Below, piece by piece: positions 8,450 through 10,445 of a DNA stretch of 10,445 nt. The translations under genes and the position numbers were made by a program. The notes beneath the pieces are model-generated. The model was not told where the DNA came from and made no database searches. It was given only the letters and a program-made list of their open reading frames with translations. Within the stretch, counting starts at the first letter, position 1. The number at the start of each line of letters is the position of its first letter. Source of the DNA: JALJPB01 sp034111045. GTDB taxonomy: Bacteria; Pseudomonadota; Gammaproteobacteria; Enterobacterales; Alteromonadaceae. The DNA is taken from positions 1 through 10,445 of the forward strand of contig JAWUYA010000040.1 in NCBI GenBank assembly GCA_034111045.1, in the 5' to 3' direction.

Positions 8450-9118
8450 TTAACCTTTAAATAAGGTTAAGGTTCCATCAACTAAACGATAGGTTTTATC
8501 CATACGACAAGCTACATCAGCACTATGAGTAACCATTAATAAAGCGGTATTATTCGACTTGGCCAGTTTCACCAATTGATCTACCACATGGTCACTATTG
8601 TTTTCATCTAAATTACCGGTAGGTTCATCCGCTAAAAGTAAGTGTGGACGGGCGTTTAGAGCACGGGCAATAGCCACCCTTTGCATTTCACCACCCGAAA
8701 GCGTAGCGGGGTATTTATTTAAGAGGGGCGTTAACCCTAACTCGTTAGCCAAAGCTAAACCATGCTCTTTATCATAACGGCCTGACAACTTAGCACTAAA
8801 TTCAATGTTATCTTGCACGCTCAAACTGCTTAACAAATTAAACTGTTGAAAAATAATCCCAATGTGTTTTTTACGTAATTCACTCAGTTGTTTATCACTC
8901 GATTGTGACAAAGATAATCCTGCCACTTTAATGCAGCCATTTTGAATGGGTTCAAGACCTGCAATTAAATTTAATAAGGTGGTTTTTCCACTGCCACTCT
9001 CACCCATTAAAGCAATACATTCTCCCTGTGTGACAGAAAATGTAATATTTTCCAGTAGATGGCGATGATTATCACCATCTACTATTTGATGATTAAGTGA
9101 TTCAATCTTTAAGGACAA
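8450..9118 (-). CDS. ABC transporter ATPase, LolD/MacB family (AttE-like)
   Basis: 222 residues, the usual length for a stand-alone LolD-type ATPase. All motifs are complete: Walker A GESGSGKT (39-46), Q-loop Q91 in FQQFNLL, signature LSGGEMQ (140-146), Walker B LLLADEP with D164 and E165 (the D-loop NLD follows), and H-loop H198 in VTHS. It should power the permease encoded 4 bases downstream. Members of this family usually act as mechanotransmission or lipoprotein/lipid extraction systems rather than classic importers. The start is TTG at 9118, chosen because AAAGGA (9125-9130) sits six bases upstream and conserved ABC sequence follows at once; no ATG occurs in frame before residue 38, inside the Walker A region. 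It is the first gene of the three-gene operon and has a promoter-like sequence directly upstream. Confidence 0.95.
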   Translation of the reverse strand: MSLKIESLNHQIVDGDNHRHLLENITFSVTQGECIALMGESGSGKTTLLNLIAGLEPIQNGCIKVAGLSLSQSSDKQLSELRKKHIGIIFQQFNLLSSLSVQDNIEFSAKLSGRYDKEHGLALANELGLTPLLNKYPATLSGGEMQRVAIARALNARPHLLLADEPTGNLDENNSDHVVDQLVKLAKSNNTALLMVTHSADVACRMDKTYRLVDGTLTLFKG

Positions 9119-9124
9119 AATAAT

Positions 9125-9130
9125 TCCTTT
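9125..9130 (-). promoter_or_regulatory. Ribosome binding site that decides the TTG start of the ATPase
   Basis: AAAGGA on the minus strand, six bases before TTG at 9116-9118. It is the only good Shine-Dalgarno/start pair ahead of the conserved ATPase sequence, so the gene probably uses TTG, which usually lowers translation. Confidence 0.7.
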
Positions 9131-9141
9131 TCGTTCGCGAT

Positions 9142-9170
9142 GGATAAAAGACTTACAGCAAGTACGTCAA
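9142..9170 (-). promoter_or_regulatory. Sigma70-like promoter for the Att-type operon
   Basis: On the minus strand, TTGACG (9165-9170, five of six to consensus) is followed after 17 bases by TTATCC (9142-9147), or after 18 by TATCCA. The -35 is strong and the -10 weak, so an activator or modest expression is possible. The predicted transcript starts about 15-20 bases before the TTG codon, leaving room for the ribosome binding site and little else. Confidence 0.5.
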
Positions 9171-9229
9171 CTTTTTTCCGCAACAATATATTAGAATTAC
9201 CCCCGTGTAAATTGTTATAACGCTGCTGC

Positions 9230-9244
9230 GTGCGCATTGTTGAC
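9230..9244 (+). repeat. Direct repeat GTGCGCATTGYTGAC, copy 1
   Basis: A 15-base sequence matched at 9411-9425 with one difference (T instead of C), 181 bases apart. Weaker similarity extends to the left (AATTGTTATAACG here, AATTATTAACG there). This copy lies inside an inverted repeat ATAACG/CGTTAT (9217-9222 and 9244-9249). Confidence 0.7.
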
Positions 9245-9249
9245 GTTAT

Positions 9250-9345
9250 CTACTGATTGTTCTTTAGGTCAAGTGTAGCCATAAGCAGACCTTCCTTATA
9301 ACCAAAACATAAACCTTTTGATAATGGTTTTTTCAAATAATCCAT
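9250..9345 (-). CDS. Short reading frame of unknown status (31 codons, possible gene remnant)
   Basis: A minus-strand frame open from just after a stop at 9394-9396 to TAG at 9250-9252. From the ATG at 9345 it would give 31 residues (MDYLKKPLSKG, then LCFGYKEG, then LLMATLDLKNNQ). The frame continues upstream without a start codon (RPKLWLCSHSDL). The composition looks protein-like rather than random. A strong AAGGAAGG site lies seven bases before an internal ATG, which would yield a 10-residue peptide, MATLDLKNNQ. It sits between the two 15-base direct repeats and 130 bases upstream of the ATPase. It could be the tail of a decayed gene, part of a dispersed repeat, a leader peptide, or chance. 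No family was recognised. Confidence 0.2.
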   Translation of the reverse strand: MDYLKKPLSKGLCFGYKEGLLMATLDLKNNQ

Positions 9346-9354
9346 TAAATCTGA

Positions 9355-9418
9355 ATGCGAACAAAGCCACAATTTCGGTCGTTCAATTTTGAATTATTAA
9401 CGATCACTTTGTGCGCAT
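9355..9418. repeat. Extended imperfect inverted repeat
   Basis: The outer arms ATGCGAACAAAG (9355-9366) and CTTTGTGCGCAT (9407-9418) pair at 11 of 12 positions. Inside, GGTCGTT (9377-9383) pairs with AACGATC (9399-9405) at 6 of 7, and AATT (9385-9388) with AATT (9392-9395). The bulges are strongly asymmetric: 10 bases on one side against 1 on the other. The fold could form in DNA or RNA on either strand. Confidence 0.5.
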
Positions 9419-9425
9419 TGCTGAC
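9411..9425 (+). repeat. Direct repeat GTGCGCATTGYTGAC, copy 2
   Basis: The second copy of the 15-base sequence at 9230-9244. Its left part is also the right arm of the imperfect inverted repeat at 9355-9418. Together the two copies bound a segment of about 180 bases that contains a short minus-strand reading frame. Confidence 0.7.
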
Positions 9426-9474
9426 TTTAAAGATAAGTTTTTTGCGATATATTTTCTAATGAATTATTCGTGTC

Positions 9475-9500
9475 TTATTACTGAGAAGTCTTAGTAATAA
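9475..9500. repeat. Long palindrome copy 1 (ATTACTGAGA type)
   Basis: TTATTACTGAGA (9475-9486), spacer AG, TCTTAGTAATAA (9489-9500). The arms match at 11 of 12 positions. It shares its core with the palindromes centred 94 and 210 bases further right. Confidence 0.85.
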
Positions 9501-9565
9501 TCACAAAACACACTAAATAACATTCAACTAACTGAAAATATTGATAATAATAGAACACCTTGTTT

Positions 9566-9597
9566 TGGATATTACTGAGAAATCTCAGTAATATCCA
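9566..9597. repeat. Long palindrome copy 2, perfect
   Basis: TGGATATTACTGAGA (9566-9580), spacer AA, TCTCAGTAATATCCA (9583-9597). All 15 positions of each arm match, a 32-base structure that is very unlikely by chance. No T-run follows on either strand, so it does not look like an intrinsic terminator. An operator for a dimeric regulator, or a member of a palindromic repeat family, would fit better. Confidence 0.9.
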
Positions 9598-9686
9598 TGT
9601 TAGGACATGAATTTAATATTTGTGTTTACTAACGCCATGAAATAATGCGATATTAATGTTAATTAAATGTTAACTTTGAGGTGGGG

Positions 9687-9708
9687 ATTACTGAGAAGTC
9701 TCCATAAT
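9687..9708. repeat. Long palindrome copy 3, degenerate right arm
   Basis: ATTACTGAGA (9687-9696), spacer AG, TCTCCATAAT (9699-9708). The left arm is identical to the other copies. The right arm differs from the expected TCTCAGTAAT at two bases, and these create CATAAT (9703-9708), a five-of-six match to a -10 box on the plus strand, 35 bases before the lipoprotein ATG. A TTGAGG at 9676-9681 lies 21 bases upstream of it, which is longer than usual spacing. Confidence 0.8.
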
Positions 9709-9733
9709 AAGCGTTAGTTTGCAATTAATTTAC

Positions 9734-9738
9734 GGAGA
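9734..9738 (+). promoter_or_regulatory. Ribosome binding site of the orphan lipoprotein gene
   Basis: GGAGA lies with its GGAG core six bases before the ATG at 9744 and three before a GTG at 9741. This favours the ATG as the start. Confidence 0.7.
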
Positions 9739-9743
9739 ACGTG

Positions 9744-10427
9744 ATGACCCTAGGTAAACCTCTATTAGTAATATTATTAGTTATATTGCTTCCATCTTGT
9801 GTTTCTCATTCAGAAAGAATGAAACAAATACTAGCTAAGATTCCACAGCAAGACCTTGCATATGTTATTGGGAAATATGCGGTAGAGTGTGAGCCAGATG
9901 GTAATGATTGTTACCAATCGTTTAATTCAATCTCTATTAACTACAAAGATTCATTGGGAAATGACTTTCCCGGGTTGTTGAATTCAACACGAGGTTCAAT
10001 GTTTGGAAGTGACACCACTTATGACTTTGTATCTCCGCAAACAAGAGAGAAAGGATATTATTTTTGTCATCCTGTTCCGAAGAGTTCGTATTCGGTTTAT
10101 TCGTTTAGTTTCTATAATTTTGCGAATGGAGGCAGTGGTTATTCAATAGAGAAAGATCAACAATTCGACGTCCCTTTTAGTGTTGATAAAGGAGAAGTTG
10201 CGTATATCGGAAAATTAAAATTGAGTAGTAGTAGTGGTGATAATATTTTTGGTATGAAAATATATGGTCCAGGTGTACTTTTATTATCAGACGATGCAGA
10301 TGTCGATATAGCCAATGCGTTAAAGAAATGCCCATCGAGTGTACATAATGCTAAAGTCAAAAATATTGCTCTCAAAGCATCTTTAGCTAAAGGGCATCCC
10401 TTGGTATTTGATGAAGCTGCAAACTAA
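9744..10427 (+). CDS. Unrecognised lipoprotein, 227 residues
   Basis: Starting at the ATG at 9744, the N-terminus is a lipoprotein signal: a short basic start, hydrophobic residues 7-16, then LPSC with C19 as the lipidated cysteine (position -2 is Pro, a tolerated but less common choice). The mature part has four more cysteines (C49, C56, C108, C196), which could form two disulfides in the periplasm. A Tyr/Phe/Ser-rich middle (YSVYSFSFYNF, 116-126) is followed by FDVPFSVDKGEVAYIGKLKL (141-160), which reads like alternating beta strands. A Lys/Ala-rich tail follows. Similar patterns occur in uncharacterised small lipoproteins, but no family was recognised with confidence. It is preceded by three palindromes that may control it. 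Its stop is 18 bases from the window edge, so any downstream partner is unseen. It appears to be a single, complete gene. Confidence 0.82.
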   Translation: MTLGKPLLVILLVILLPSCVSHSERMKQILAKIPQQDLAYVIGKYAVECEPDGNDCYQSFNSISINYKDSLGNDFPGLLNSTRGSMFGSDTTYDFVSPQTREKGYYFCHPVPKSSYSVYSFSFYNFANGGSGYSIEKDQQFDVPFSVDKGEVAYIGKLKLSSSSGDNIFGMKIYGPGVLLLSDDADVDIANALKKCPSSVHNAKVKNIALKASLAKGHPLVFDEAAN

Positions 10428-10445
10428 CTAATCGGGTAGCCAGAG

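Larger units (their letters stand above)
9119..9740. other. Repeat-rich divergent intergenic region
   Basis: 622 bases between the minus-strand Att-type operon and the plus-strand lipoprotein gene. From left to right it holds the operon promoter (9142-9170), a repeat-bounded module with a short minus-strand frame (about 9217-9425), an extended imperfect inverted repeat (9355-9418), and three copies of a long palindrome (9475-9500, 9566-9597, 9687-9708). No long protein gene fits here. Each of these elements is listed separately. Confidence 0.8.

Noticed and set aside
9217..9249. Integron attC-like site (ATAACG/CGTTAT inverted repeat)
   Set aside because: It is far shorter than a functional attC, and the outer boxes do not fit the GTTRRRY/RYYYAAC consensus; no integrase is in the window.
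9302..9336. Plus-strand hairpin AAACC/GGTTT followed by a T-run
   Set aside because: The stem is only five base pairs with a 10-base loop, and no plus-strand gene ends upstream of it.
9475..9708. CRISPR array
   Set aside because: There are only three palindromic units, with gaps of unequal length and a degenerate third copy; no cas genes are present.

Overview
This window looks like a piece of chromosome from a low-GC marine gammaproteobacterium, most likely of the Alteromonadales (Colwellia, Thalassotalea, Pseudoalteromonas or Shewanella type). That placement is inferred from AT-rich codon use, a multi-PAS GGDEF/EAL protein, an OafB-type acyltransferase and an Att-type ABC operon; no rRNA or other marker gene is present to confirm it. 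No tRNA, rRNA, complete insertion sequence or CRISPR array was seen.

Layout. Positions 2-2170 (+) hold the 3' part of a cyclic-di-GMP enzyme with repeated PAS domains, then intact GGDEF and EAL domains; its start lies outside the window. It converges on 2236-4188 (-), a membrane O-acyltransferase with a C-terminal SGNH esterase-like domain. The two are separated by a short gap with a probable bidirectional terminator. Positions 4189-4942 are an AT-rich gap of 754 bases with no convincing gene. Positions 4943-9118 (-) are a tight three-gene operon, transcribed in the order ATPase, FtsX-type permease, lipoprotein with a CrtC/AttH-type lipocalin-like fold. The genes are 4 bases apart and then overlap by 4 bases, and a sigma70-like promoter lies just upstream of the ATPase, which starts with TTG. 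Positions 9119-9740 are a 622-base divergent intergenic region rich in repeats. Positions 9744-10427 (+) encode an unrecognised lipoprotein.

How the genes work together. The three-gene operon is self-contained: a LolD/MacB-type ATPase drives a ten-segment permease with two large extracytoplasmic domains, and the lipoprotein is the likely extracytoplasmic partner. The same gene set is known as AttE-AttF/G-AttH, with substrate unproven. The c-di-GMP enzyme and the acyltransferase are independent units.

The most unusual part is 9200-9710. It holds three copies of a palindrome of the form ATTACTGAGA-AR-TCTCAGTAAT, one of them perfect over 15-base arms. Their centres lie 94 and 116 bases apart, close to whole numbers of helical turns, ahead of the orphan lipoprotein gene. 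Beside them is a module of about 180 bases bounded by two copies of GTGCGCATTGYTGAC, with a short minus-strand reading frame between. These could be operators, or members of a dispersed repeat family; the window alone cannot decide.
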